A stretch of DNA of 40,068 nucleotides. Origin: Novosphingobium guangzhouense (GTDB lineage Bacteria; Pseudomonadota; Alphaproteobacteria; Sphingomonadales; Sphingomonadaceae). The stretch covers positions 1 through 40,068 of the forward strand of contig NZ_LYMM01000049.1 of NCBI RefSeq assembly GCF_002896965.1, read 5' to 3'. A program made the position numbers and the translations under genes. Shown one piece after another: positions 14,228 through 22,060 of the stretch; the first letter of the stretch is position 1, and each line of letters opens with the position of its first letter. Under the pieces are notes generated by a model that was not told the DNA's origin, ran no database searches, and was given only the letters and a program-made list of their open reading frames with translations.

Positions 14228-15246
14228 AGGTGTTTGATCCCACGGTTTGATGGTGCGATCCTTTCGTTGGAATGGAAGGAAGCATTATGGGACAAGTTCG
14301 TCATGGGAGCGCCACGACCACGCACGCCGTCCGAGCAGCAATACAGCGATCGCAAGCTTCGCTCGCGGCGTTGAGCCGGGAACTTGGGATCAACCCGAAG
14401 ACGGTTGCCAAGTGGCGCAAGAGAACGACGGTCGAGGATATGAAGAGCGGGCCGAAGGCCCCTCATTCCACGACCCTGTCCGAGGAAGAGGAAGCAATGA
14501 TTGTCGCGTTCCGGCGGCATACGCTGCTGCCGTTGGATGATTGCCTTTATGCGTTGCAGCCATCGATCCCACATCTGACTCGATCGGCACTGCATCGTTG
14601 CCTGCAGCGGCATGGCATCTCACGCCTGCCCGACGTCGAGGGGGACAAGCCCAAGCGCCAGCGCTTCAAACGTTACCCTATCGGCTTCTTCCACATGGAT
14701 ATTGCCGAAGTGCAGACTGCCGAAGGCAAGCTCTATCTGTTCGTCGCCATCGACCGCACCAGCAAGTTCGCGGTCACCCAACTGGTCGACAAGGCTGACA
14801 GGCGAACAGCATGGGATTTCCTCGAACACCTGCTCGAAGCCGTGCCCTACCGGATCCATACGATTCTGACCGATAATGGCATCCAGTTCGCCGAGCAGCC
14901 CCGCAACCGCAACACCGCATGGTCGCGCCAGATGCGCTTCGACATGATCTGTGAAGCCAACGACATCGAGCATCGGCTCACCAAACCGAACCACCCCTGG
15001 ACCAACGGACAGGTCGAGCGGATGAACCGAACCATCAAGGAAGCGACCGTCAAACGCTTCCATTACGACACCCACGAGCAGCTGCGCACGCACCTCAATG
15101 ACTTCATGGCGGCCTACAACTTCGCCCGAAGGCTCAAGACACTCAGCGGCCTCACGCCCTACGAATACATCGTCAAGATCTGGACTTCAGAACCAGACCG
15201 GTTCATCCTCAACCCGATCCACCAGATGCCGGGACTAAACACCTAA
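14228..15246 (+). mobile_element. IS481-family insertion sequence
   Basis: The left end AGGTGTTTGATCCC (from 14228) and the right end GGGACTAAACACCT (to about 15243) are imperfect inverted repeats bounding a single DDE transposase gene, about 1.0 kb in all. The transposase stop lies inside the right repeat, as is common in IS481 elements. It sits against the 3' end of the Fic gene. I could not identify a target duplication with confidence, so the exact ends may vary by a few bases. Confidence 0.75.
14287..15246 (+). CDS. IS481-family transposase
   Basis: The 319-residue protein has an N-terminal helix-turn-helix (SLAALSRELGINPKTVAKWR) and an integrase-type catalytic core. FFHMDIAEVQT supplies the first Asp, LTDNGIQF the second, and NHPWTNGQVERMNRTIKEAT the Glu. 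All three catalytic residues are present, so the enzyme is probably functional. The start is ATG 14287; ATG 14272 is also in frame, but AAGGAAG lies between the two and favours 14287. Confidence 0.92.
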   Translation: MGQVRHGSATTTHAVRAAIQRSQASLAALSRELGINPKTVAKWRKRTTVEDMKSGPKAPHSTTLSEEEEAMIVAFRRHTLLPLDDCLYALQPSIPHLTRSALHRCLQRHGISRLPDVEGDKPKRQRFKRYPIGFFHMDIAEVQTAEGKLYLFVAIDRTSKFAVTQLVDKADRRTAWDFLEHLLEAVPYRIHTILTDNGIQFAEQPRNRNTAWSRQMRFDMICEANDIEHRLTKPNHPWTNGQVERMNRTIKEATVKRFHYDTHEQLRTHLNDFMAAYNFARRLKTLSGLTPYEYIVKIWTSEPDRFILNPIHQMPGLNT

Positions 15247-15360
15247 GCTGGACCGTGATCGGCGCCGATAAGCAAGACTGATGCTCCAATTTTACCGGCG
15301 ATCTTTGCGGGATCACCATCTATCTGATGCTGGTTATTTCTATTGCAGGTCAGGTGGCTG

Positions 15361-16374
15361 ATGACTCTCAAACTTCCTCCGTTTGCGCCAGAAGATGAAA
15401 TCTTCCGGCATGGAATCCGTAAGGCGGAAGCGCGCCTTCGCGCAGATGCACTGGTTTCTCTCTCAGATGACCACTGGAGAGATCGAGCAACAAAGGTTGA
15501 AAAGGTTCAACATGCTGTTGACCTAGCTAATGCATTGTTTGGTTCGGGCAAAATCACCGCCGATGAATATCTTCTATATGCGACCTATCGTGTAGATGAT
15601 TACCATACGACCCTGTGGCTATCTGGAGCATATCCCGAAGTAGAGAAGTTGGCGTTGGAAATTCATCAGATCGAGAGCGATCATGACCTTAGCAATGGGC
15701 AATATTGGTTGCGGGGCGAAGGACCGCCCGAACATGTTGTAGCTACAAATTTGCATGAGGCAGCACTTGATGAGCGCTTCGTGGTAGCACTGGAAAAATT
15801 TGGCCTTGTCGAGATCGCCGAGCTTTGGCGAACCGATAGAGCAGAATATGACCGCCGCCATAAAATCGGACGTTTGACGGTTTTCGAAAAGGAGAACGTC
15901 CAAAAGTCGGTTTCTGATTCAATCGAAACCTATGAAGAAGAGGCCCGTCGCTGCGCTTCAGCGGAAGCATATTGCGCGGCATGTGTCATGCTCGGATCTG
16001 CTGCTGAAGCGCGGATTCTGAGGATGTGCCTTGTCTACTACGGTGAAGTAACAGAAGTTTTGGCAACAAAAACCAAATCGCAGAAACCGCGCAACCCCGA
16101 CCCGCTGCACTGGACATTGGAGACGTTAATATCGCTCGCTGAAGAGTTGGGGTGGCTACCGGACCTTGAGAATGGCGAGATCACCGTCAAGATTGCCAGT
16201 TGGCTATCGTCTCTGCGGGATACACGGAATCTTCTCCATCCTGGACGGCACGCCCGCGATCGCCCCCATGACGTCATTGGTCGCGAAGAATATGACGATG
16301 CCAATCATGCCTATACTGCTCTGCGTCTTTCTCTGGAGCGTGTGATGGTTCGGAAAATGACATCAGGGGGCTGA
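15361..16374 (+). CDS. Hypothetical protein with HEPN-like C-terminus
   Basis: The 337-residue protein (ATG 15361) has no recognised name. The first two thirds are helical and charged. The last part reads ASAEAYCAACVMLGSAAEAR followed by WLSSLRDTRNLLHPGRHARD, which resembles the two-helix core and R...H motif of HEPN/DUF4145-like domains (RNLLHPG). The spacing R-x3-H differs from the commonest R-x4-H, so activity is uncertain. It uses more A/T-rich codons than the neighbouring ars and efflux genes, suggesting separate origin. It lies between an IS481 element and a solitary IS481-like end, perhaps as captured cargo. Confidence 0.5.
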   Translation: MTLKLPPFAPEDEIFRHGIRKAEARLRADALVSLSDDHWRDRATKVEKVQHAVDLANALFGSGKITADEYLLYATYRVDDYHTTLWLSGAYPEVEKLALEIHQIESDHDLSNGQYWLRGEGPPEHVVATNLHEAALDERFVVALEKFGLVEIAELWRTDRAEYDRRHKIGRLTVFEKENVQKSVSDSIETYEEEARRCASAEAYCAACVMLGSAAEARILRMCLVYYGEVTEVLATKTKSQKPRNPDPLHWTLETLISLAEELGWLPDLENGEITVKIASWLSSLRDTRNLLHPGRHARDRPHDVIGREEYDDANHAYTALRLSLERVMVRKMTSGG

Positions 16375-16386
16375 ACCGCACACGGA

Positions 16387-16415
16387 TGGGTGTGTCGATC
16401 CCATGGCTTGATGCT
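16387..16415 (+). repeat. Solitary IS481-like terminal repeat
   Basis: Bases 16397-16415 match 14236-14254 (left end of the IS481 element) at 16 of 19 positions, in the same orientation, preceded in both cases by GGTGT. No transposase gene follows. It may be a relic end of a related element, with the gene at 15361 lying between the two ends. Confidence 0.35.
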
Positions 16416-16454
16416 ATCAGCCTCTTTTTAATGCACTTTTAATAAGGATTTTTG

Positions 16455-16688
16455 ATGTCCGACACTCGCTATCGCCTCGGTTTGGCTGTCACCCTCCAGC
16501 AGATGCCAGATATTGCTATGGCGCTTGCCAACGATTTCCCCGAGCTTTCCAAGGCGGTTGAAAAACAATGGCTGGAGATCATGAATAGTGGCGTGAACAT
16601 TTTCGGCCCTTTTGAGCATGCAACCCCTGAGCCGGTGGCTGGGCTTACCGAAGGTCGCATCGAGCTTATGACTGGTATTGCCGAGTAA
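16455..16688 (+). CDS. Small hypothetical protein
   Basis: The 77-residue protein starts at an ATG preceded by AAGGAT. It reads LAVTLQQMPDIAMALANDFP in its first half and has no signal peptide or membrane segment. It ends 8 bases before the convergent umuC stop. No family is recognised. The length, start signal and composition support a real gene, possibly a small cytoplasmic regulator or a remnant. Confidence 0.45.
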   Translation: MSDTRYRLGLAVTLQQMPDIAMALANDFPELSKAVEKQWLEIMNSGVNIFGPFEHATPEPVAGLTEGRIELMTGIAE

Positions 16689-16696
16689 CGATCCGG

Positions 16697-17959
16697 CTAG
16701 GTGGCGACCGGGATTTCTTTGATCTTGGTCGTCCAAGCTGGGCTTTTCTGCGACCGTTTCGTATCGAAGGAGCGGGCACCGCATCCTTGAGCAGCCAAGG
16801 CAATTGTGTTGCGACCGAAACGCGCGTTGATGCCATCGAGCGCGGCCAGAAGGCCCGGAGCCTTGGGATCCGGCACGGAAAACAGGTCTGTTTGCCCCTT
16901 CCCTTCCGGTGTCAAATCTTCAAGCAGCACGCCGCATTTGGTATAAACCCCACCAGGCTGAAACATGGCGTCCATCATTTTTCCCGCGATCCCAACGATC
17001 ACGCGCGGATCGTTGGTCGGCGGCGATAGGCGTGTGGTGCGCGTGGCCGAAGGCGGGTTGGATCGATAGCGTGAACCATGGGCGAACGCGATCAACCGCC
17101 CCTCAGCCAATCCCTGCGCGCGTATTTTCTCGGCGGCGCGCGCGGCGCGGCGCGCCATCGCTTCGCGCAGTTCTACCGGATCGGTCACAGGTTCGCCGAA
17201 CTGGCGTGTCACCGCTGTCGCTTTCCGTGGTTCAGGCGCGATCTTGAAATCATCGCATTCGACGCCGCCCAGCTCGCGCACCAGACGTTCGAGCACGACA
17301 GTCCCGACATCGCGGGCCACTGCGGGCGGCAGCGCTGCCAAGTCAGCTGTCGTCCTGACGCCTAACGGGCGCAGCCGCGCTTCCAGCGCACCGCCCACGC
17401 CCCAAACTTCCCCAACGGGCCATTGCTCGAAAAGGCGCCGCCGCAACTCAACATCATGGAGATCGATGACACCGCCCCACACCTTTTCCGTCGCCTTCGC
17501 GAGCGCGTTGGCGACTTTCGAGAGCGTGCGTGTTGGGCCAAGCCCAATCCGGGTTGGCAAGCCTACCGATCGCACGATGTCTTCGCGAACCAGGTGAGCG
17601 GTCTTCACGTCGCCAAGGCCGTTCTGCAAAACGGGCAGACGGAAGAAGCTCTCATCGATCGAGTAAATCTCGATCGTGTCGGAATGCCCAGCGATGACCT
17701 CGTTGAAGCGCCGGTTCATGTCCGCATACAGCTCGTAATTGCTGGAGCGAAGCTGGATACCGTGACGTTTGATCCGATCCCGCATCTTGAACACCGGATC
17801 ACCCATCCGGACATGCAGCGCCTTGGCTTCCTCGCTGCGGGCAATTGCACATCCGTCATTGTTGGAAAGCACGATGACCGGCACCCCTCGCAGTGACGGG
17901 TCGAACACGCGTTCCGCGCTGACGTAGAAATTCGCGATGTCGACAATGGCCCAGGACAT
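16697..17959 (-). CDS. umuC: UmuC-type Y-family DNA polymerase
   Basis: The 420-residue protein begins MSWAIVDIANFYVSAERVF, with the catalytic Asp near the N-terminus. It continues SNNDGCAIARSEEAKALHV, then IEIYSIDESFFRL with the second acidic pair, then the little-finger region and RSQKSPAWTTK near the C-terminus. This is the layout of UmuC, the catalytic subunit of Pol V, which copies damaged DNA. It starts 4 bases after the umuD stop in the same operon under a LexA box. Length and motifs are normal. Plasmid-borne umuDC operons of this kind raise mutation rate and UV survival. Confidence 0.93.
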   Translation of the reverse strand: MSWAIVDIANFYVSAERVFDPSLRGVPVIVLSNNDGCAIARSEEAKALHVRMGDPVFKMRDRIKRHGIQLRSSNYELYADMNRRFNEVIAGHSDTIEIYSIDESFFRLPVLQNGLGDVKTAHLVREDIVRSVGLPTRIGLGPTRTLSKVANALAKATEKVWGGVIDLHDVELRRRLFEQWPVGEVWGVGGALEARLRPLGVRTTADLAALPPAVARDVGTVVLERLVRELGGVECDDFKIAPEPRKATAVTRQFGEPVTDPVELREAMARRAARAAEKIRAQGLAEGRLIAFAHGSRYRSNPPSATRTTRLSPPTNDPRVIVGIAGKMMDAMFQPGGVYTKCGVLLEDLTPEGKGQTDLFSVPDPKAPGLLAALDGINARFGRNTIALAAQGCGARSFDTKRSQKSPAWTTKIKEIPVAT

Positions 17960-17963
17960 GTGC

Positions 17964-18395
17964 CTATCGCCGATAGTCGCGGACCCCGGTCCGCACGACG
18001 CCCCAAATCTCGACGCCTTCTGCCGGTGTCGGCTCATAGCATTGAAGGCTATTGCGCGCTTCGAGCAGCATAGCATTGCGACGCCCGGTGAGCTGGCGGC
18101 AGACAAAACCGCCATCGACGATCGCGATCACAATATGCCCTTCTACAGGGCGTGTGTCGCGATCGACTACCACCACATCATTGTCATGGATGCCCGCATC
18201 GATCATGCTGCTCCCGCTGATGCGGAACACGAAACTAGCCGCCCGATCGAGCCGTAGCAGTTCGATCAGGCTAATCGCATCATCTTCCAAATCTTGGGCG
18301 GGGCTTGGAAAGCCGGCACCTGCCGCGCCGACGATACGAAGAATGGTCCCCTTCGGCACGTCGGCAAGCGGGACCGGCTGCATCGTCGGCAGCAT
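17964..18395 (-). CDS. umuD: UmuD-type S24 peptidase
   Basis: The 143-residue protein has the UmuD self-cleavage site GAAGAGFPSP (cut expected at A27-G28) and the catalytic Ser motif ISGSSMIDAGIHDND (Ser63). The residue expected to be the catalytic Lys is Arg: the stretch DGGFVCRQLTG aligns with the DGEFTVKKL type, placing R100 at the Lys position. RecA-stimulated cleavage is therefore doubtful unless another Lys takes over. The start ATG is preceded by AGGAAGGG and, further upstream, by a LexA box. It is co-transcribed with umuC. Confidence 0.9.
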   Translation of the reverse strand: MLPTMQPVPLADVPKGTILRIVGAAGAGFPSPAQDLEDDAISLIELLRLDRAASFVFRISGSSMIDAGIHDNDVVVVDRDTRPVEGHIVIAIVDGGFVCRQLTGRRNAMLLEARNSLQCYEPTPAEGVEIWGVVRTGVRDYRR

Positions 18396-18431
18396 GTATG
18401 ATTCCCTTCCTGTCTATCATAGCGCAGATAG

Positions 18432-18446
18432 GAACGAAAAGTGAAC
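18432..18446 (-). promoter_or_regulatory. LexA box of the umuDC operon
   Basis: GTTC-N7-GTTC on the minus strand (GAAC-N7-GAAC as given) is the alphaproteobacterial LexA operator. It lies 37 bases upstream of the umuD start and predicts SOS control of umuDC. Confidence 0.85.
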
Positions 18447-18486
18447 ATGGGAGATATTCGGTTGGGCGTGTTATCCCTGCCTACGG

Positions 18487-18855
18487 TTACAGCCTCAGTC
18501 GATTCTTGGCGAAAATCTCGAAGTTATCAGCATTGCGGCTCAACTTTGAGGCTCCCTCATTGAGGGCCTTGATGCGTTCCGCCACCCAATCTGGAGGATT
18601 CATCTTGTCGGTATGGTCGGGGTGAGCCGAAAAGAGTGGTCCCGCGCCGACTGGTCCGGTCCCCGTAGCCAATAAGCCAGAGAATGCTTTTATTTCCGCC
18701 TGCAATGGCGCCCACCGCTTCTGGAGACCGCGGTCCAAAAAGCGGCGCCGGCTTCCTTCCCAATCTGCCAGTTCAAACAATCCCTTCTGCGGGGTGTCGG
18801 AAAATGAGTTGTTAAAGTCGTGGTCGCGCAGGAAATCGATCGTTGCCTCGTGTAG
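18487..18855 (-). pseudogene. 5'-truncated gene of unknown function
   Basis: The minus frame is open from 18855 to the stop at 18487 and begins LHEATIDFLRDHDFNNSFSD without a start codon. A later ATG at 18780 gives a 97-residue product (MFELADWEGSRRRFLDRGLQ and onwards), but the coding signal clearly continues upstream of it. The frame is cut at 18856, exactly where the SDR remnant begins. No family is recognised. A junction there has probably removed the 5' part of the gene. Confidence 0.45.
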
Positions 18856-18861
18856 TCACCC

Positions 18862-19376
18862 CATAATGCCGGGCGCGGCATGAAGTATGTGAGCGACACC
18901 TTCCTGACCGAACCGACGCGATACTGGGAGTGGCGCCTGACAGCTGGCGGATGGTGATCGGCACCAAAGTGAACGGACCGTTCCTGATGGCGCACCGCCG
19001 TTCCCGCCATGCGCGAGGCGGGAGGCGGCCGGATCGTCAACATCTCGATGAACCGCGAGACGATGCGACGGCGCGGCTTCTCGCCCTATGGGCCGTCCAA
19101 GGCGGCGCTGGAATCGGCAACGGCGATCTGGGCGCAGGACCTAGCAGGCAGCGGCATCACGGTGAACGCGCTCCTGCCAGGCGGAGCGACGCTGACCGGC
19201 ATGATCCCCAAAGGACTGCCGGATAGTGCACGCAGTGGACTGATGTCGCCGGAGATCGTGGTCGCGCCGCTGCTCTGGCTCTGTTCCGATGCTGCCGCAG
19301 CGGTTACGGGCAAACGGCTGGATGCCCGGCGGTGGACGGGGCCGCAGCCGGCGGGCGCGCCGGGCATGACGCGCTC
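18862..19376 (+). pseudogene. SDR-family dehydrogenase remnant with two frameshifts
   Basis: Read with two corrections this is the C-terminal two thirds of a short-chain dehydrogenase. HNAGRGMKYVSDTFLTEPTR comes from the NNAG region, followed by SWRMVIGTKVNGPFLMAH, then PAMREAGGGRIVNIS, then the catalytic SPYGPSKAALESA (YxxxK) and a late VTGKRLDARRW. One base is missing near 18928, one extra base (C) is present near 18995, and the N-terminal NAD-binding part is absent. It cannot encode a working enzyme. Its 5' edge abuts the truncated gene on the other strand at 18856-18861. Confidence 0.7.
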
Positions 19377-19474
19377 GAGGATGTCGCCTGGTAGGGCAGC
19401 CACGAAGCAGCACTCGCCTGACCAGCCGGGACCCCGCCCTTCCACGATCGCAGCATCGTCCAGACGAGCAGTGC

Positions 19475-20881
19475 CTAGCGTTGCTGCGCCGAACGATCCC
19501 CGATCGTCCGATCGCCCCACCCTCCTCCTAACGATGCCCAGACGCGGACCAGCGCATTCAGCTGCTGCTCCCGGACAGTGATGGCGTTGAGCTCGACCGC
19601 AAAGAGGTTTCGCTGAGCGTCAAGCTCGTCGAGGTACGAGGCATATCCTCCACGGTAACGATCGCGAGCGAGATTCAGCGATCGCTGCAGGATTGACCGC
19701 CGAGCCGATACGTGGACGATCTGTTCCCGCAACCGCTGCTCGCTGGTGAGGGCGTTCTCGACCTCGCCGAATGCGCGCAGGACCACATCGCGATAGGCAT
19801 AGGCTGCCTGATCGCGGCGCGCATTCGCCTGATCGACCTGAGCTGTCAGGCGGCCCCCCTGAAAGAGAGGCGCGAGGATACTGGCCCCGATGTTCCAGAT
19901 GGAAACCGGATCATAGTCCAGCTGATCGACGATCAGCGCACCCGCAGCCGCGGACAGCGCGACATCCGGCATGAACTCGGCGCGCCTTGAGGCGATCGTC
20001 CGGTCGGCGGCGGCCAGGCGTGCTTCGGCGGCCGCTATATCTGGTCGCCGCCGCATCAGTTCGGACGGCATCAGCGCCGGGATCCCCGGAATGGAGAGGT
20101 TCGCAAGCTCGCCGCGCGCAACGACTCCGGGCAGATCGCCTGTCAGCAGGCGCAGCCCGTTTTCCTGCAACCGCCGGGCCTGTTCAAGCTGTGGGATGGC
20201 CTGGGCCACTGCCTCATATTCCGACTGCGCCTGCGTCAGCTCCAGCTGCGAGCTGTAGCCCAGCTTCGCGCGATCCTCGGCGATCCGTCGCGCTTCGGTG
20301 CGCAGAGCCAGCGTCTTGCGGGTCATATCAAGCTGCGCATCGATCGACAGCAGGGTGAGATAGGCCTGCGCCGTCGCACCTGCGACGGAGAGCCTGACGG
20401 CATCGTAGTCGGCGGCACTGGCGACATAATTCGCACGGGCCGCGTCGCTCAGCGCCCGCAGTCGGCCAAAGAGGTCGAGCGTCCAGTTCGCGCTGAGCTG
20501 CGGCTGTATGGCAAGAACCTCGGTTGCCCGCCCGGTGACCTGGCTCAGAGCGCGGTCGTAGGCTATGCCGGCGCCCGCGCTTAGCGTGGGCGCCCGGGCG
20601 GCTCCCGCAAGCCTAACCTGTGCCTCTGCCTCTCCGATACGAGCCGCGGCCGCCAGAACGTCGGAATTGTTCTCCATCGCTCGGACAATCGCAGCGCTTA
20701 GCGCCGGGTCCGCGAATTGCTTCCACCAATCCGTCGATATCGCAATACCGTCGATGTCCGCTCGATCGCGCCATTGCTCCGGCGGGGTCACGCTCGATCG
20801 TGGCGGCGCGGGCAGATACGCAGGTGCGCAGCCCGCGACGAGAACGAGCAGCGCCAGCGCCGGGCAGCCCGCGGGCTTCAT
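19475..20881 (-). CDS. Outer-membrane efflux lipoprotein (NodT/OprM type)
   Basis: The 468-residue protein has a lipoprotein signal ending LLVLVAGCAP (Cys18). The duplicated TolC-fold pattern of RND/MFS outer-membrane factors follows: DWWKQFADPALSAAI near the start, PQLSANWTLDLFGRLRALSD in the first repeat, RRRPDIAAAEARLAAADRTI, and SILAPLFQGGRLTAQVDQANA in the second. It forms the outer-membrane exit duct. It is the last gene of the efflux operon, overlapping the HlyD-family gene by 4 bases. The substrate is not evident from the sequence. Confidence 0.9.
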   Translation of the reverse strand: MKPAGCPALALLVLVAGCAPAYLPAPPRSSVTPPEQWRDRADIDGIAISTDWWKQFADPALSAAIVRAMENNSDVLAAAARIGEAEAQVRLAGAARAPTLSAGAGIAYDRALSQVTGRATEVLAIQPQLSANWTLDLFGRLRALSDAARANYVASAADYDAVRLSVAGATAQAYLTLLSIDAQLDMTRKTLALRTEARRIAEDRAKLGYSSQLELTQAQSEYEAVAQAIPQLEQARRLQENGLRLLTGDLPGVVARGELANLSIPGIPALMPSELMRRRPDIAAAEARLAAADRTIASRRAEFMPDVALSAAAGALIVDQLDYDPVSIWNIGASILAPLFQGGRLTAQVDQANARRDQAAYAYRDVVLRAFGEVENALTSEQRLREQIVHVSARRSILQRSLNLARDRYRGGYASYLDELDAQRNLFAVELNAITVREQQLNALVRVWASLGGGWGDRTIGDRSAQQR

Positions 20882-22041
20882 GGCGCGACTTCCTTCGGAG
20901 AAGGCGTCCCAGCCGTATCCACCCGTGCCACCACTGACATGCCCGGACGAAGCCGCCTGGCGAGCGGCTGCCGCGGATCGATTCGGATACGGATGGGGAT
21001 GCGCTGGACGATCTTCGTGAAGTTGCCGCTGGCGTTGTCGGGCCGCAGAACGCTGAACTCGGATCCCGTTGCAGGAGCAAGCTCCTCGATACGACCTTTC
21101 AACCTGGCGTCATCGAGGGCGTCCACGGTGAACGAAGCGGGCTGACCGAGGCGCATCCGGCCGGTCTGCGTCTCCTTGAAATTGGCGACCACCCATAGCT
21201 GCTCTGGCACCAGGAACATCAGCTGGGTCCCGGCTTGGGCATATTGTCCGACACGAACCAAGGCTTCACTGATCTGTCCATCGCGCGGCGCACGGATCAC
21301 GGTATTGGCGAGATTGATCCGGGCAAGGTCGACCTGAGCCTGAGCCTGTGCAACGCGCCCCTCCAGGGCACCGCGGGATACTCGGTTCGCCAGGATGACC
21401 TGTTGCTGCCCATCGATGGCAGCTTGTGCGCGCTCGATCGCGGCCGCGGACGTGCGCTCGGTCGCGAGGACCTGATCGCGCTCGCGGACGCTGACCGATC
21501 CTCTGGAAGCCAGTTCCGAAACGCGCGCGATATCGGCGCGAGCGCGCGCACGTTCGGCGTTGGCCTGCGCCAGGTCGGCTCGACGGGTGCGAAGCGCCGC
21601 CTCGTTCTGGGCCACGGTTTGCGGCCAGTTGCGCAGTTCGGCCTCTGCCACCTTTAGCTGCGCCAGCGCCGCGTCAAGCTGTTGACGGTATATCCGGTCA
21701 TCGATACGCAGCAATACCTGTCCGCGTCGCACATGTGCGAAGTCGCGTACGTTCGCCTCGACGACGTAGCCCGCGACTTGCGGCGCCATGGCCGTGATCT
21801 GGCCGCGAACATAGGCATTCTCGGTCTGCACCATCGTACTGGCGAAGGGCCACAGCCGCCACGCATAGAGGATCAGCAAGCTGCCCGCGATGAAGATCGC
21901 TGCCATGATCGCAAGCGTACGCGGCGGCGCTTTGATGGTTTTGGCGGGCGGAGGAGCGTCCGGAATACCTGCATCGGTCGCCGGATCCTGATCCGCCGGA
22001 TCGGTCCGCGGTCGATCCTGGGTCTGCTCTGACTGCGTCAT
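20878..22041 (-). CDS. HlyD/EmrA-family periplasmic adaptor
   Basis: From the ATG at 22041 (MTQSEQTQDRP) the 387-residue protein has a Pro-rich cytoplasmic tail and one membrane helix (LAIMAAIFIAGSLLILYAW). The adaptor core follows: the lipoyl half QTENAYVRGQITAMAPQVAG, a long coiled coil (about residues 110-195), the second lipoyl half NTVIRAPRDGQISEALVRVG and a beta-barrel region. These proteins link the MFS pump to the outer-membrane factor. The frame is open upstream to 22119, but that part would overlap the preceding gene by 59 bases and is unlikely to be translated. Gap to the preceding gene stop: 19 bases. Confidence 0.9.
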   Translation of the reverse strand: MTQSEQTQDRPRTDPADQDPATDAGIPDAPPPAKTIKAPPRTLAIMAAIFIAGSLLILYAWRLWPFASTMVQTENAYVRGQITAMAPQVAGYVVEANVRDFAHVRRGQVLLRIDDRIYRQQLDAALAQLKVAEAELRNWPQTVAQNEAALRTRRADLAQANAERARARADIARVSELASRGSVSVRERDQVLATERTSAAAIERAQAAIDGQQQVILANRVSRGALEGRVAQAQAQVDLARINLANTVIRAPRDGQISEALVRVGQYAQAGTQLMFLVPEQLWVVANFKETQTGRMRLGQPASFTVDALDDARLKGRIEELAPATGSEFSVLRPDNASGNFTKIVQRIPIRIRIDPRQPLARRLRPGMSVVARVDTAGTPSPKEVAP

Positions 22042-22060
22042 CGTGCTCTCATGCTCTGGA

